Origin: Flavobacteriales bacterium
GTDB lineage: Bacteria; Bacteroidota; Bacteroidia; Flavobacteriales_D; Crocinitomicaceae
Assembly (NCBI GenBank): GCA_947476515.1
Contig: CANJQZ010000074.1
Coordinates: 1 to 8,524, forward strand
Length of the DNA stretch: 8,524 nt
Reading direction: 5' to 3'
Of the stretch, positions 1-6,802 are shown in pieces. Numbering within the stretch: the stretch's first letter is position 1; the number at the start of each line of letters is the position of its first letter. The notes beneath the pieces were generated by a model that ran no database searches, was not told the origin of the DNA, and saw nothing but the letters and a program-made list of their open reading frames with translations. The position numbers were made by a program, and so were the translations under genes.

Positions 1-298
1 AAGTAAATCCAAAATCAGTGACTTTGAGACTAAGTCTAAATTTTTGATTTAAATACCTACAAGAAAAAGTCTTAAACTCCTTGGTATTTGAATCCAAACA
101 GTTGGAAAGATCCTTTTGGATGTCAAAATCAAAAACTAATGAAATTGACTTGCCTATTAAGGATATGGGTTGCTCCGCTAATACATCACTTACATAAATA
201 ATGGTTCCGTCTGCTTTAAGTAAGGCACAATATACATGTGAAAATCTGAGAGATTCGAAGACTAAATCTAAAGATGAAGCGGAAATGTTATTTTGCAT
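1..298 (-). CDS. Partial PAS-like sensor domain protein (5' end only)
   Basis: An open frame of 99 codons reads leftward from an ATG at 298..296 to the window edge without a stop, so only the N-terminus is visible. An in-frame TAA lies 9 nt upstream of the ATG, which makes this the first possible ATG. Residues about 13-95 resemble a PAS fold. A hydrophobic strand with a turn, ALLKADGTIIYVSD (25-38), is followed by a GKSI motif (49-52) and two more amphipathic strands (about 77-97). PAS domains sense small molecules or redox state and usually sit ahead of a histidine kinase, cyclase or DNA-binding output, none of which is visible here. There is no signal peptide or membrane segment in the visible part, so the domain is likely cytoplasmic. 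The reading frame is well supported; the PAS assignment is by pattern only. Confidence 0.6.
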   Translation of the reverse strand, partial: MQNNISASSLDLVFESLRFSHVYCALLKADGTIIYVSDVLAEQPISLIGKSISLVFDFDIQKDLSNCLDSNTKEFKTFSCRYLNQKFRLSLKVTDFGFT

Positions 299-359
299 AT
301 TCAATAATTAATAATATTCCCTTAAATTCAATTGCTGTTTTTAAGCGAAATAACCATAA

Positions 360-387
360 CAAATTTAATAAAAAATTGTGCCCTCAA
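360..387 (-). promoter_or_regulatory. Candidate promoter for the leftward PAS-like gene
   Basis: On the minus strand a TTG (387..385) is followed after 17 nt by TAAATTTG (367..360), matching the Bacteroidota TTG / TAnnTTTG pattern with slightly short spacing. It would give a leader of roughly 55 nt before the ATG at 298. The assignment is by motif only. Confidence 0.4.
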
Positions 388-424
388 ACTTTCTTATTAT
401 TTAATTAATTTAAAGAAGATTAAC

Positions 425-432
425 TACTTTTG
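425..432 (+). promoter_or_regulatory. Candidate -7 element for the aldo/keto reductase gene
   Basis: TACTTTTG matches TAnnTTTG and lies 20 nt before the ATG at 453. No TTG is found about 19 nt further upstream, so the -33 element is absent or weak. The 299-452 gap otherwise holds only AT-rich sequence and the oppositely oriented promoter candidate. Confidence 0.4.
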
Positions 433-452
433 CACAAATAATTTTATACAAA

Positions 453-1436
453 ATGGAATATAATAATCTAGGTAAAACAGGGCTTCAAATTAGTCGTTTG
501 TCACTCGGGTCATGGTTGACTTTTGGAAAACAAATCGAATCTTCCACGGCAGAAGATTTAATGGTCTTAGCCTACGAAAATGGAATCAACTTTTTTGACA
601 ACGCAGAGATTTATTCTAGAGGAATGAGTGAAATTGTCATGGGAGAAATATTAAAGAAACAAGCATGGTCTCGCGATAGTTTTATTGTTAGCAGCAAAGT
701 TTTCTTTGGTAATGGTGGACAATTACCAACACAAAAAGGATTGAATAGAAAGCATGTTTTCGAAGCGTGCGACCAAGCATTAAAAAGATTACAAGTAGAC
801 TATTTAGATCTATATCTTTGTCACAGACCCGACAAAAACACTCCAATCGAGGAAACGGTTTGGGCAATGCACCATTTAATTGCTCAAGGAAAAATATTAT
901 ACTGGGGAACCAGTGAATGGAGTGCTCAAGAGATTATGGAGGCTCATCTTTTTGCCAAACAAAATCATTTGATTGGTCCTGTTGTCGAACAACCAGAATA
1001 CAACATGTTTACGCGAGCCAAGGTAGAAGTTGAGTTTGATCAATTGTACAAAACTGTTGGTTTAGGAACAACTGTTTGGTCTCCATTAGCAAGTGGTATT
1101 TTGACAGGTAAATACAATAACGGATTCCCAAAAGAAACTAGATTAGGACTTGATGGTTTAGAGTGGTTAAAGGATAAAAATCTTACAGAGGAAAGGATAG
1201 AGAAAGTTAAAGAGCTTTCTGTTTTAGCGGGAGATTTAGGGATTTCATTACCTGTATTAGGATTATCATGGTGTCTATCTAATAAGAATGTCAGCACAGT
1301 TATTCTTGGCGCAAGCAAAGTAGAACAGCTTAAAGAAAATCTTAAAGCAATTGAAGCGCAACATTTACTAACTCCAGAAATATTGCTGAATATTGATGCT
1401 ATATTAGAAAATGTTCCTCCAAGAGCAGATTATTAA
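453..1436 (+). CDS. Aldo/keto reductase, Kv-beta-like (AKR6-type)
   Basis: This is an NADPH-dependent oxidoreductase of the aldo/keto reductase superfamily, a cytoplasmic TIM barrel acting on aldehydes and ketones. The catalytic tetrad is complete: Asp49 and Tyr54 (FFDNAEIY), Lys82 (SSK) and His124 (LCHRPD). Cofactor-binding segments are SPLASGILTGKY (210-221) and ILGASKVEQLKENL (284-297). Blocks such as RPDKNTPIEETVWAM, YWGTSEWSAQEIMEA and EYNMFTRAKVEVE follow the animal potassium-channel beta subunit closely. The length of 327 aa is normal for a catalytic core without the long N-terminal tail of Kv-beta. It starts at the first ATG, whose product begins with the expected first strand (YNNLGKTGLQISRLSLG). 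The ferredoxin-NADP reductase gene follows after 56 nt with no clear terminator, so the two may be co-transcribed. The natural substrate cannot be read from the sequence. Confidence 0.93.
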   Translation: MEYNNLGKTGLQISRLSLGSWLTFGKQIESSTAEDLMVLAYENGINFFDNAEIYSRGMSEIVMGEILKKQAWSRDSFIVSSKVFFGNGGQLPTQKGLNRKHVFEACDQALKRLQVDYLDLYLCHRPDKNTPIEETVWAMHHLIAQGKILYWGTSEWSAQEIMEAHLFAKQNHLIGPVVEQPEYNMFTRAKVEVEFDQLYKTVGLGTTVWSPLASGILTGKYNNGFPKETRLGLDGLEWLKDKNLTEERIEKVKELSVLAGDLGISLPVLGLSWCLSNKNVSTVILGASKVEQLKENLKAIEAQHLLTPEILLNIDAILENVPPRADY

Positions 1437-1492
1437 ATTAAAAATTGAACATCAATTCAATTGAAGTGTTCCAATAAGTTAAAAATAGAAAA

Positions 1493-2500
1493 ATGATTGA
1501 AACAGATATAATAATTATAGGCGCTGGTCCAGTAGGTTTATTTACTGTATTTGAAGCAGGACTTTTAAAATTAAAATGTCATTTAATTGATTCTTTACCG
1601 GAACCAGGAGGGCAATGTTCAGAGATATATCCCAAAAAACCAATTTATGATATCCCTGGATTTCCAACCATATTAGCGGGTGAATTGATAGATAATTTAA
1701 TGAAACAAGCGGCACCCTTTAAACCAGGATTTACACTAGGTGAAGCGGCAATGAAAATTGATAAAGAGGGTAATGATTTTATTGTGACTACTGTAAAAGG
1801 AACCCAACACAAAGCTCCAATTGTTATGATTGCAGGTGGACTAGGCGTTTTTGAACCACGCAAACCACCTATTGATACCCTCACATCATTTGAAGATAAG
1901 GGAGTTGAATACATCATAAAAGACCCGAATTTTTACAAAGGAAAAAGATGTGTAATAGCAGGAGGTGGTGATTCAGCTTTAGATTGGTCTATCTTTTTAG
2001 TAGAGCAAAAAATCGCATCGAAAGTAACTTTAGTACATCGAAATAGTTCTTTCCGTGGACATCTTGATTCTGTACAAAAAGTAATTGATTTGGCTGAAAA
2101 AGGTGAGATTGAATTAATAACAGAAGCAGAAGTAACAGGATTACAAGGTGGTGATCACCTGGAAAATGTAATTGTAAGCCACCAAAAAGACGGTGAAATT
2201 ACTATCAAGGCAGATCATTTTATCCCTCTATTTGGATTGAAACCAAGTTTGGGTCCCATAGCAGATTGGGGTTTAGAAATTGAAAAGAACGCTATTAAAG
2301 TAACAACTTTAGATTATTCTACTAACATTCCAGGCATCTATGCCATTGGAGATGTTAATACTTATGAGAATAAATTAAAACTAATTTTATGTGGGTTCCA
2401 TGAAGGAACTTTAGCGGTGCAGTCAGCATTTGCAAGAATTTTCCCAGATAAAAAAAATATACTCAAGTATACAACGGTAAATGGTGTACAAGGATTTTAG
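1493..2500 (+). CDS. Ferredoxin/flavodoxin-NADP+ reductase, thioredoxin-reductase-like
   Basis: This is a cytoplasmic FAD enzyme moving electrons between NADPH and ferredoxin or flavodoxin. The FAD-binding Rossmann motif GAGPVG is at 10-15, followed by a PGGQCSEIYP segment (38-47). The NADP-binding Rossmann motif AGGGDSA is at 156-162, with HRNSSFR at 182-188 likely contacting the NADPH phosphate. The second FAD motif is GIYAIGDV (281-288). No CxxC redox pair sits in the NADPH domain where bacterial thioredoxin reductases carry one. That absence, together with the 335 aa length and the C-terminal extension ending VNGVQGF, points to the TrxR-like FNR family (Bacillus subtilis YumC, Chlorobium FNR) rather than to thioredoxin reductase. 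It starts at the only ATG preceding the dinucleotide-binding strand. It has no TAnnTTTG upstream, so transcription probably comes from the aldo/keto reductase gene. The electron-carrier partner is not encoded here. Confidence 0.93.
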   Translation: MIETDIIIIGAGPVGLFTVFEAGLLKLKCHLIDSLPEPGGQCSEIYPKKPIYDIPGFPTILAGELIDNLMKQAAPFKPGFTLGEAAMKIDKEGNDFIVTTVKGTQHKAPIVMIAGGLGVFEPRKPPIDTLTSFEDKGVEYIIKDPNFYKGKRCVIAGGGDSALDWSIFLVEQKIASKVTLVHRNSSFRGHLDSVQKVIDLAEKGEIELITEAEVTGLQGGDHLENVIVSHQKDGEITIKADHFIPLFGLKPSLGPIADWGLEIEKNAIKVTTLDYSTNIPGIYAIGDVNTYENKLKLILCGFHEGTLAVQSAFARIFPDKKNILKYTTVNGVQGF

Positions 2501-2520
2501 CATACGCTAACTTTTCAGCT

Positions 2521-2528
2521 TATATTTG
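2521..2528 (+). promoter_or_regulatory. Candidate -7 element for the histidine kinase gene
   Basis: TATATTTG matches TAnnTTTG and ends 13 nt before the kinase ATG. No TTG sits at the usual spacing upstream. It lies in the 41-nt gap after the reductase gene, so the kinase could be transcribed separately from it. Confidence 0.35.
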
Positions 2529-2541
2529 GTAGCTTAGCCAT

Positions 2542-3876
2542 ATGAAGAATAGAACAATTAATGCTGTTGTAATACTTGGGATACTATCCTTAGTAACCAT
2601 TCTAATGGTTCAGTTGCTTTGGATGAAAAAAACTATTGATATCCAAGAAACAAGCATTGCAATTCAAGCAAAAGAAGATAGCTTAAATATCAAAGAGTTT
2701 GGACAACAAGTACATGTAGCACTCCGTAATGTATTAGAAGAAATTAATGAAAATACAGATAGTAATCTGGACTTATACGGAGCTGTTAAACAAATAAGGA
2801 GCAATCATTTTACAGTTGATATCAATGAAGAGCTACAGCCTTATTATCTAGAAACCTTATTAAAAAAAGCACTTTACAACCAAAATATTCATCAAGATTT
2901 CGTTTACGGAATCTACGACTGCTTTACTGATTCGATTGTTTTTGGAAACTTAATAAAATTTAGTAAAGATTCCCTTTATGCTCCAGTTTCTGATTCGCTC
3001 ATTGGCATTACACCAGAAACTTTAAACCTTAAAAAAGACGGACATTACTTCACAGTCTTTTTTCCAAATGTAAAAGCAAGTTCCATCGAAGCACAAGTAT
3101 TTATCTCTCCTTGGATTTATATAATTGTTATCGTTGTTTTAGTTCTTGTATTTTTTGGATTTAGTCTAGCGATAATATTAAGGCAAAATCGGCTATCGGA
3201 AATTAAAACAGACTTTATTAATAACATGACGCACGAATTAAAAACGCCCATTTCAACGATTAGTTTATCGAGCGAACTTTTAATGAGATTGGATAAAGAT
3301 TCGGATTTTGATAAAGTAAATAAATATGCTGGTATTATTTTTAAAGAAAATAAACGCCTAGAAAATCAAGTGGAGCGTGTTTTAAATGTCGCAAAGTTAG
3401 ATAAAGATCAAGTGGTGCTGAATAAAGAATTGTTTGATGTGCATGAATTACTGGAAGAAGTTAAAGAGAATTTTGAATTACATCATCTTGAAAAAGGAGG
3501 CAATATAACGCTAGTTTTGGCGGCTACCCAATTTGAAATTCAAGCTGACCCTGTCCATATTACAAATGTGATCTATAATTTATTAGACAATGCTTGTAAA
3601 TATTGTGAAACAAGTCCTCAAATTGAAATTAGAACGAAGAATGAAAGAGGTGGCATTAGCATTGAAATAGTGGATAATGGCATTGGAATCAAAAGAGAAA
3701 ATTTAAAATCAATTTTTGAGAAATTCTATCGTGTACCCACCGGAAATTTACATGATGTCAAAGGATTTGGATTGGGACTTTACTATGTAAAACTAATTGT
3801 TGACGCACATCATGGTAAGATTGAAGTCAAAAGCAATTTTGGAAAAGGGACTCAATTTACACTGTTTATTCCTTAA
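2542..3876 (+). CDS. Sensor histidine kinase, two transmembrane segments
   Basis: This is an inner-membrane sensor kinase that would autophosphorylate on histidine and pass the phosphate to a response regulator. Membrane segments lie at about 8-28 and 191-213 and enclose a periplasmic domain of about 160 residues that I cannot assign to a named fold. The HisKA dimerisation domain follows directly, without a HAMP domain, and carries the phospho-acceptor His231 in FINNMTHELKTP. The ATPase domain has the N box (NVIYNLLDNACKY, 342-354), G1 box VDNGIGI (377-383), F box FEKFYR (392-397) and G2 box GFGLGL (408-413), so all catalytic motifs are intact. The overall plan is like Bacteroides RprX. Kinases of this type are often followed by an OmpR-type regulator gene, but here the next gene is convergent and overlaps the last 11 nt. 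It is therefore an orphan kinase within this window. Confidence 0.95.
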   Translation: MKNRTINAVVILGILSLVTILMVQLLWMKKTIDIQETSIAIQAKEDSLNIKEFGQQVHVALRNVLEEINENTDSNLDLYGAVKQIRSNHFTVDINEELQPYYLETLLKKALYNQNIHQDFVYGIYDCFTDSIVFGNLIKFSKDSLYAPVSDSLIGITPETLNLKKDGHYFTVFFPNVKASSIEAQVFISPWIYIIVIVVLVLVFFGFSLAIILRQNRLSEIKTDFINNMTHELKTPISTISLSSELLMRLDKDSDFDKVNKYAGIIFKENKRLENQVERVLNVAKLDKDQVVLNKELFDVHELLEEVKENFELHHLEKGGNITLVLAATQFEIQADPVHITNVIYNLLDNACKYCETSPQIEIRTKNERGGISIEIVDNGIGIKRENLKSIFEKFYRVPTGNLHDVKGFGLGLYYVKLIVDAHHGKIEVKSNFGKGTQFTLFIP

Positions 3877-4255
3877 TTTTTCTCAGTTGCATGATGGGTT
3901 GAGGTCGAATACCATCTCTAAGTAAAATCTTTCTTTTAGCATCCACTTGAACCTTTTCCTCTAAGGCATACTCTGGAATCTTAATGGTGAAATAAGCTTG
4001 TTTTTTTTGAACACTAAGTGCTGTGATTTCTCCTTCGTAATTCAAGTCGCCAATAGTTAATAAGTATTCTGTTTTACTAATGGTAATTGAAATAGGAGCC
4101 GAAGACACCCTAAAGAGTTCCTCCCCTGAATTGAATTCATAAGGAGGAATGATACCCGTGTAAGTCCCTCTAAATTTTCTTTTTACTTTAATGTCCTGAG
4201 CTGAAGAAATGAAACAGGAAATCAATAAAATAATTAAAACACCTATGTTTTTCAT
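3866..4255 (-). CDS. Small exported protein of unknown function
   Basis: I do not recognise this 129-aa protein. It opens with a signal sequence: MKN, a hydrophobic run at 4-19, and a likely signal peptidase I site after SSA (17-19), giving a mature start QDIKVKRK. The LISC at 11-14 resembles a lipobox, but the Cys would come very early and is followed by hydrophobic residues, so a lipoprotein is less likely. The mature part of about 110 residues is rich in alternating hydrophobic residues (ISITIS, YLLTIGDLNYEGEITAL, AYFTIKI), suggesting a small beta-sandwich or beta-barrel in the periplasm. It has no cysteines after the signal and no catalytic motif. Its last codons and stop overlap the 3' end of the histidine kinase gene by 11 nt on the opposite strand. 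No convincing promoter motif was found upstream. Confidence 0.8.
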   Translation of the reverse strand: MKNIGVLIILLISCFISSAQDIKVKRKFRGTYTGIIPPYEFNSGEELFRVSSAPISITISKTEYLLTIGDLNYEGEITALSVQKKQAYFTIKIPEYALEEKVQVDAKRKILLRDGIRPQPIMQLRKIKE

Positions 4256-4423
4256 AAAACGAAGTTACACTTTTCAATAAATTATAAGGAAAATCAGGGG
4301 CTTTCTTTGAAAAAAAATTTGACCTTTCATATTGGTTATTAACTTGTTCAAAAAACAAAAATAAATTCGAGCACTTAATTGCTGATTTCAATTAAATTCG
4401 CAGAAGGAATTTTCTTAAAGAAC
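4256..4423. other. Divergent intergenic region, no strong motif
   Basis: This 168-nt AT-rich gap separates the leftward exported protein from thyA. It must hold the promoter for the thyA-folA unit, but no exact TAnnTTTG was found. One-mismatch forms TAAATTCG occur on the plus strand at 4362-4369 and 4393-4400; neither has a TTG at 19 nt. No RNA gene, riboswitch or strong hairpin was recognised. Confidence 0.5.
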
Positions 4424-5218
4424 ATGAAACAATATCACGATTTATTACAGCATATTTTAAAGGAAGGCGTACGCAAGGAAGACAGAACGGGAACCGGTAC
4501 GCTATCTGTTTTTGGATATCAAATGCGCTACGATTTAAATGAGGGTTTCCCTTGCTTGACCACTAAAAAATTACACTTGCGTTCCATTATTCATGAATTA
4601 CTTTGGTTTTTGAAAGGTGATACGAATATTGGTTATCTTAAAGAACATAATGTTCGTATTTGGGATGAATGGGCGGATGAAAATGGTGAACTTGGTCCTG
4701 TTTATGGACATCAATGGAGAAGTTGGCCTGCTAAAGATGGCGGAACAATTGATCAGATATCGCAGGTAATTGATCAAATTAAAAACAATCCCAATTCAAG
4801 ACGCCTCATTGTTTCTGCATGGAATGTTGCTGATGTAAATGAAATGGCACTTCCTCCTTGTCATTGTTTTTTTCAATTTTATGTAGCAGATGGAAAGTTA
4901 AGTTGTCAATTGTACCAAAGAAGCGCTGACACTTTCTTAGGAGTGCCTTTTAATATTGCTTCTTATGCTTTATTAACGATGATGATTGCGCAAGTTTGTG
5001 ATTTAAAATTAGGAGAATTTATTCATACTTTAGGAGATACGCATTTGTATACTAATCATCTGGATCAAGCACAATTGCAATTGACCAGAGATCTTCGTGA
5101 CTTACCTTCTATGAAACTTAATGCTGATGTTAAGGATATTTTTGGCTTCACGATAGATGATTTTGAATTGATCAATTATGATCCACATCCACATATTAAA
5201 GCAGCAGTAGCCGTTTGA
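4424..5218 (+). CDS. thyA: Thymidylate synthase
   Basis: It methylates dUMP to dTMP using 5,10-methylene-tetrahydrofolate, releasing dihydrofolate, in the cytoplasm. The 264-aa product equals the length of Escherichia coli ThyA and can be aligned with it by eye almost without gaps. The dUMP phosphate-loop Arg21 lies in RTGTGTLS. The catalytic Cys146 lies in [13 protein letters not shown]. Further conserved residues are YQRS with Arg166, FNIASYALL with Asn177, GDTHLYTNH (204-212) and the C-terminal [12 protein letters not shown]. The ATG at 4424 was chosen because it gives the canonical MKQYHDLL start; a longer frame opening with a TTG at 4379 adds 15 residues that the family lacks. The stop codon overlaps the folA start in TTGA, so translation of the two is probably coupled. 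This is classical ThyA, not the flavin-dependent ThyX. Confidence 0.98.
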   Translation: MKQYHDLLQHILKEGVRKEDRTGTGTLSVFGYQMRYDLNEGFPCLTTKKLHLRSIIHELLWFLKGDTNIGYLKEHNVRIWDEWADENGELGPVYGHQWRSWPAKDGGTIDQISQVIDQIKNNPNSRRLIVSAWNVADVNEMALPPCHCFFQFYVADGKLSCQLYQRSADTFLGVPFNIASYALLTMMIAQVCDLKLGEFIHTLGDTHLYTNHLDQAQLQLTRDLRDLPSMKLNADVKDIFGFTIDDFELINYDPHPHIKAAVAV

Positions 5219-5727
5219 AAAAGACCAGTATTATTGTAGCAATGGATGCCAAAAATGGCATTGGAAAAGACAATGATTTGATGTGGCACTTGCCGATCGA
5301 CATGAAGTTTTTTAAAACCCAAACAGAAAATGAAATCGTTGTGATGGGAAGGAAAAACTTTGAATCAATTCCAGAACGCTTTCGGCCTCTTTCTAATAGA
5401 TTAAATGTTATTTTGACCCGAAACAAGGATTTTGTAGCCGCTGGTTGTATTGTCTTTAATGACTTGGAAGATTGTATCTCAACTTTGAGTAATAGAGAAG
5501 AGAAAATATATATTATTGGCGGTGGTGAAATCTATAAGCAAGCGCTTGAATTGGATCTTGTTGAAGAAATGTATATCAGTCATGTGGATTGTGAACTTGA
5601 TGCTGATACTTTTTTTCCAATAATCGACGAACAGCAGTGGGAGATCAAGACCCTTCAAGATCATCCTAAAAATGAAAAACATGCTTATTCTTTTGAAATT
5701 AAATATTACAAGCAGATTAAACGGTAA
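5215..5727 (+). CDS. folA: Dihydrofolate reductase
   Basis: It reduces dihydrofolate to tetrahydrofolate with NADPH, regenerating the folate that ThyA oxidises. The 170-aa product carries the family motifs in order: strand SIIVAMD (5-11), the flexible loop with [13 protein letters not shown] (15-27) and Trp24, and the active-site acid Asp29. Next come [10 protein letters not shown] (44-53), the substrate-binding Arg62 in NRLNVILT, the NADPH loop IGGGEIY (101-107) and DADTFFP (129-135). The start is TTG at 5215. The frame is closed by a TAA at 5197-5199 and has no ATG or GTG before the TTG. The next ATG (5242) would delete the first beta strand. The TTG shares four bases (TTGA) with the thyA stop, fitting re-initiation by the same ribosome. 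Bases 5728-5759 separate it from the dioxygenase gene. Confidence 0.96.
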   Translation: MKKTSIIVAMDAKNGIGKDNDLMWHLPIDMKFFKTQTENEIVVMGRKNFESIPERFRPLSNRLNVILTRNKDFVAAGCIVFNDLEDCISTLSNREEKIYIIGGGEIYKQALELDLVEEMYISHVDCELDADTFFPIIDEQQWEIKTLQDHPKNEKHAYSFEIKYYKQIKR

Positions 5728-5759
5728 TATATTATATTTACTAAATAAAATACAAGCAT

Positions 5760-6284
5760 ATGTTAGCTCCTTTCAACCTAAAAAAATGGATTTCAGACAA
5801 CAGAGATTTATTAAAGCCACCTATTTCAAATAAAAATTTATACATCGAAGCAGGTGACTTCATCGTAATGGTGGTAGGCGGACCGAATGCGCGAAAAGAT
5901 TATCATTACAATGAAAGTGAAGAACTTTTTTATCAAATTGAAGGAGATATTACGGTAAGAATTCAGCATGAAGGCAAGCCTTTGGACATCGAGGTGAAGG
6001 AAGGAGATATATTTTTATTGCCTGGAAATACTCCCCATTCTCCTATCCGTGGAGCAAATACCGTTGGATTAGTTATTGAACGCGTAAGAATAGGAAGCGA
6101 TTTAGAAGATGGTTTGTTTTGGTTTTGCGAGAACTGCAATAACGAATTGAAATCTTACCGATTCAAATTAAATAATATCGAAGTAGATTTCTTGTCTCGA
6201 TTTAAAGAATTCTATGCTTCTTTAGAGATGAGGACTTGTAATAAATGTGGAACGATAATGGAAACAGATCCTAAGTTCTCCTAG
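5760..6284 (+). CDS. nbaC: 3-hydroxyanthranilate 3,4-dioxygenase
   Basis: This Fe(II) cupin dioxygenase opens the ring of 3-hydroxyanthranilate to aminocarboxymuconate semialdehyde, which cyclises to quinolinate for NAD synthesis or is degraded further. The 174-aa length equals that of the Cupriavidus enzyme. Iron ligands expected from the family are His49 and Glu55 in YHYNESEELFYQIEG and His93 in LPGNTPHSP. Arg45, Arg97 and Glu107 fit the substrate-binding positions. Two CxxC pairs near the C-terminus (Cys123/126 and Cys160/163) form the rubredoxin-like second metal site of the bacterial form, which the animal enzyme lacks. It follows folA by 32 nt on the same strand, with only a one-mismatch -7 (TATATTTA, 5733-5740), so it may ride on the thyA transcript. 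No other kynurenine-pathway gene is in the window. Its stop codon interlocks with that of the convergent lipoprotein gene. The equivalent eukaryotic symbol is HAAO. Confidence 0.95.
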   Translation: MLAPFNLKKWISDNRDLLKPPISNKNLYIEAGDFIVMVVGGPNARKDYHYNESEELFYQIEGDITVRIQHEGKPLDIEVKEGDIFLLPGNTPHSPIRGANTVGLVIERVRIGSDLEDGLFWFCENCNNELKSYRFKLNNIEVDFLSRFKEFYASLEMRTCNKCGTIMETDPKFS

Positions 6285-6718
6285 TTATTCTGTGGTTCAA
6301 AGGTCATTAAAAACACTCCTTGAGAAGTATATTGCTCCAAAACCAATGTTTTGTTTTTAAGTTCTTTAATGGTATAATTTTCAGGAATATCTAGTCCAAC
6401 TTGTAATAAAGATAAGGTTGTTTTCTCTGCCTCTAGTGTCCAATCGCCATGAATAAAACTTGTACTGATTTGACCCAATGCCGTTTGAGAATCGGCCATA
6501 GAGAAGGTTCCGTCCTTATCAATGGAAAGTGTTTTTGTTGGGACCTTACTAATTATTTCATTCCCATCTTTAAGGATACTTACCATTTCCCAATTATTAC
6601 ACAGACGCGCCGTTTTAGTTAAAATAGAAAATTTGGGACCGTTTGGATATTTGTCACAAGAATCCAATAAAATCATTGTGGTAGCAATAAGTGCAAAAGA
6701 AAAGATGAATTTTTTCAT
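6281..6718 (-). CDS. Lipocalin-like lipoprotein, copy 1
   Basis: This 145-aa predicted lipoprotein has unknown ligand and role. The signal runs to about residue 20 and ends in a lipobox-like ILLDSC with Cys21 as the lipidation site; Asp at the -2 position is atypical. The mature part begins DKYPNGPKFSILTKTARLCNNW and continues as predicted beta strands with KDGTFS (68-73), HGDWTL (90-95) and YTIKELKNKTLVLEQY (115-130). This is the pattern of small lipocalin-like or DUF-type barrels common in Bacteroidota. It is clearly paralogous to the next gene upstream (6803-7243): SCxKYxxGxKF, LTKxxRxxNxW, the xKDGxxS turn, the GxWT strand and a final LxxQY/LxEQY strand align with few gaps. It has its own promoter, placed right after the terminator of that gene. 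The stop shares the four bases CTAG with the dioxygenase stop on the other strand. Confidence 0.85.
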   Translation of the reverse strand: MKKFIFSFALIATTMILLDSCDKYPNGPKFSILTKTARLCNNWEMVSILKDGNEIISKVPTKTLSIDKDGTFSMADSQTALGQISTSFIHGDWTLEAEKTTLSLLQVGLDIPENYTIKELKNKTLVLEQYTSQGVFLMTFEPQNN

Positions 6719-6731
6719 AAACTATTTTTAT

Positions 6732-6761
6732 CAAATGTACTACTTTCTATTTTGAATGCAA
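6732..6761 (-). promoter_or_regulatory. Bacteroidota-type promoter (TTG-N19-TACATTTG)
   Basis: On the minus strand TTG (6761..6759, within TTTG) is followed by exactly 19 nt and TACATTTG (6739..6732), a perfect match to the TTG-N19-TAnnTTTG consensus described for Bacteroidota. It lies 13 nt before the ATG at 6718, so the leader would be very short. The -33 TTG is joined directly to the T-run of the upstream terminator. It is the strongest promoter candidate in the window. Confidence 0.7.
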
Positions 6762-6789
6762 AAAAAAAGCCATCCGAAGATGGCTTTTT
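6760..6789 (-). terminator. Intrinsic terminator with UUCG tetraloop
   Basis: Reading on the minus strand, 13 nt after the stop of the upstream lipoprotein gene, the stem GCCATC (6784..6779) and GATGGC (6774..6769) encloses the loop TTCG. This forms the extra-stable C(UUCG)G hairpin. The stem is extended by five A-T pairs and followed by nine T (6768..6760). This is a textbook Rho-independent terminator for the gene at 6803-7243. On the plus strand it is nearly symmetrical (loop CGAA, five T), but no plus-strand gene reads into it. Confidence 0.93.
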
Positions 6790-6802
6790 AAAATATTTAA
6801 AA

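Noticed and set aside
1040..1318. Minus-strand open frame inside the aldo/keto reductase gene
   Set aside because: It is antisense to a gene with a complete catalytic tetrad. The similar antisense frames at 1645-1917, 5196-5426, 5479-5682 and 7609-7809 were dismissed for the same reason.
1448..1470. Hairpin between the aldo/keto reductase and ferredoxin-NADP reductase genes as a terminator
   Set aside because: The stem is short, AT-rich and interrupted by a 2-nt bulge, and no T-run follows.
1493..2500. Thioredoxin reductase
   Set aside because: The CxxC redox pair expected in the NADPH domain is absent, while the C-terminal extension of the ferredoxin-NADP reductase type is present.
4188..4391. 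67-codon minus-strand open frame overlapping the exported protein gene start
   Set aside because: It overlaps a gene with a clear signal peptide in another frame, and its Phe/Asn-rich composition looks like translated AT-rich intergenic DNA.
4379..4423. Upstream TTG start for thyA adding 15 residues
   Set aside because: The ATG at 4424 gives the exact canonical N-terminus and length of ThyA.
6522..6755. 77-codon plus-strand open frame opposite lipoprotein copy 1
   Set aside because: It is antisense to a well-supported lipoprotein gene and has no recognisable motif or promoter.
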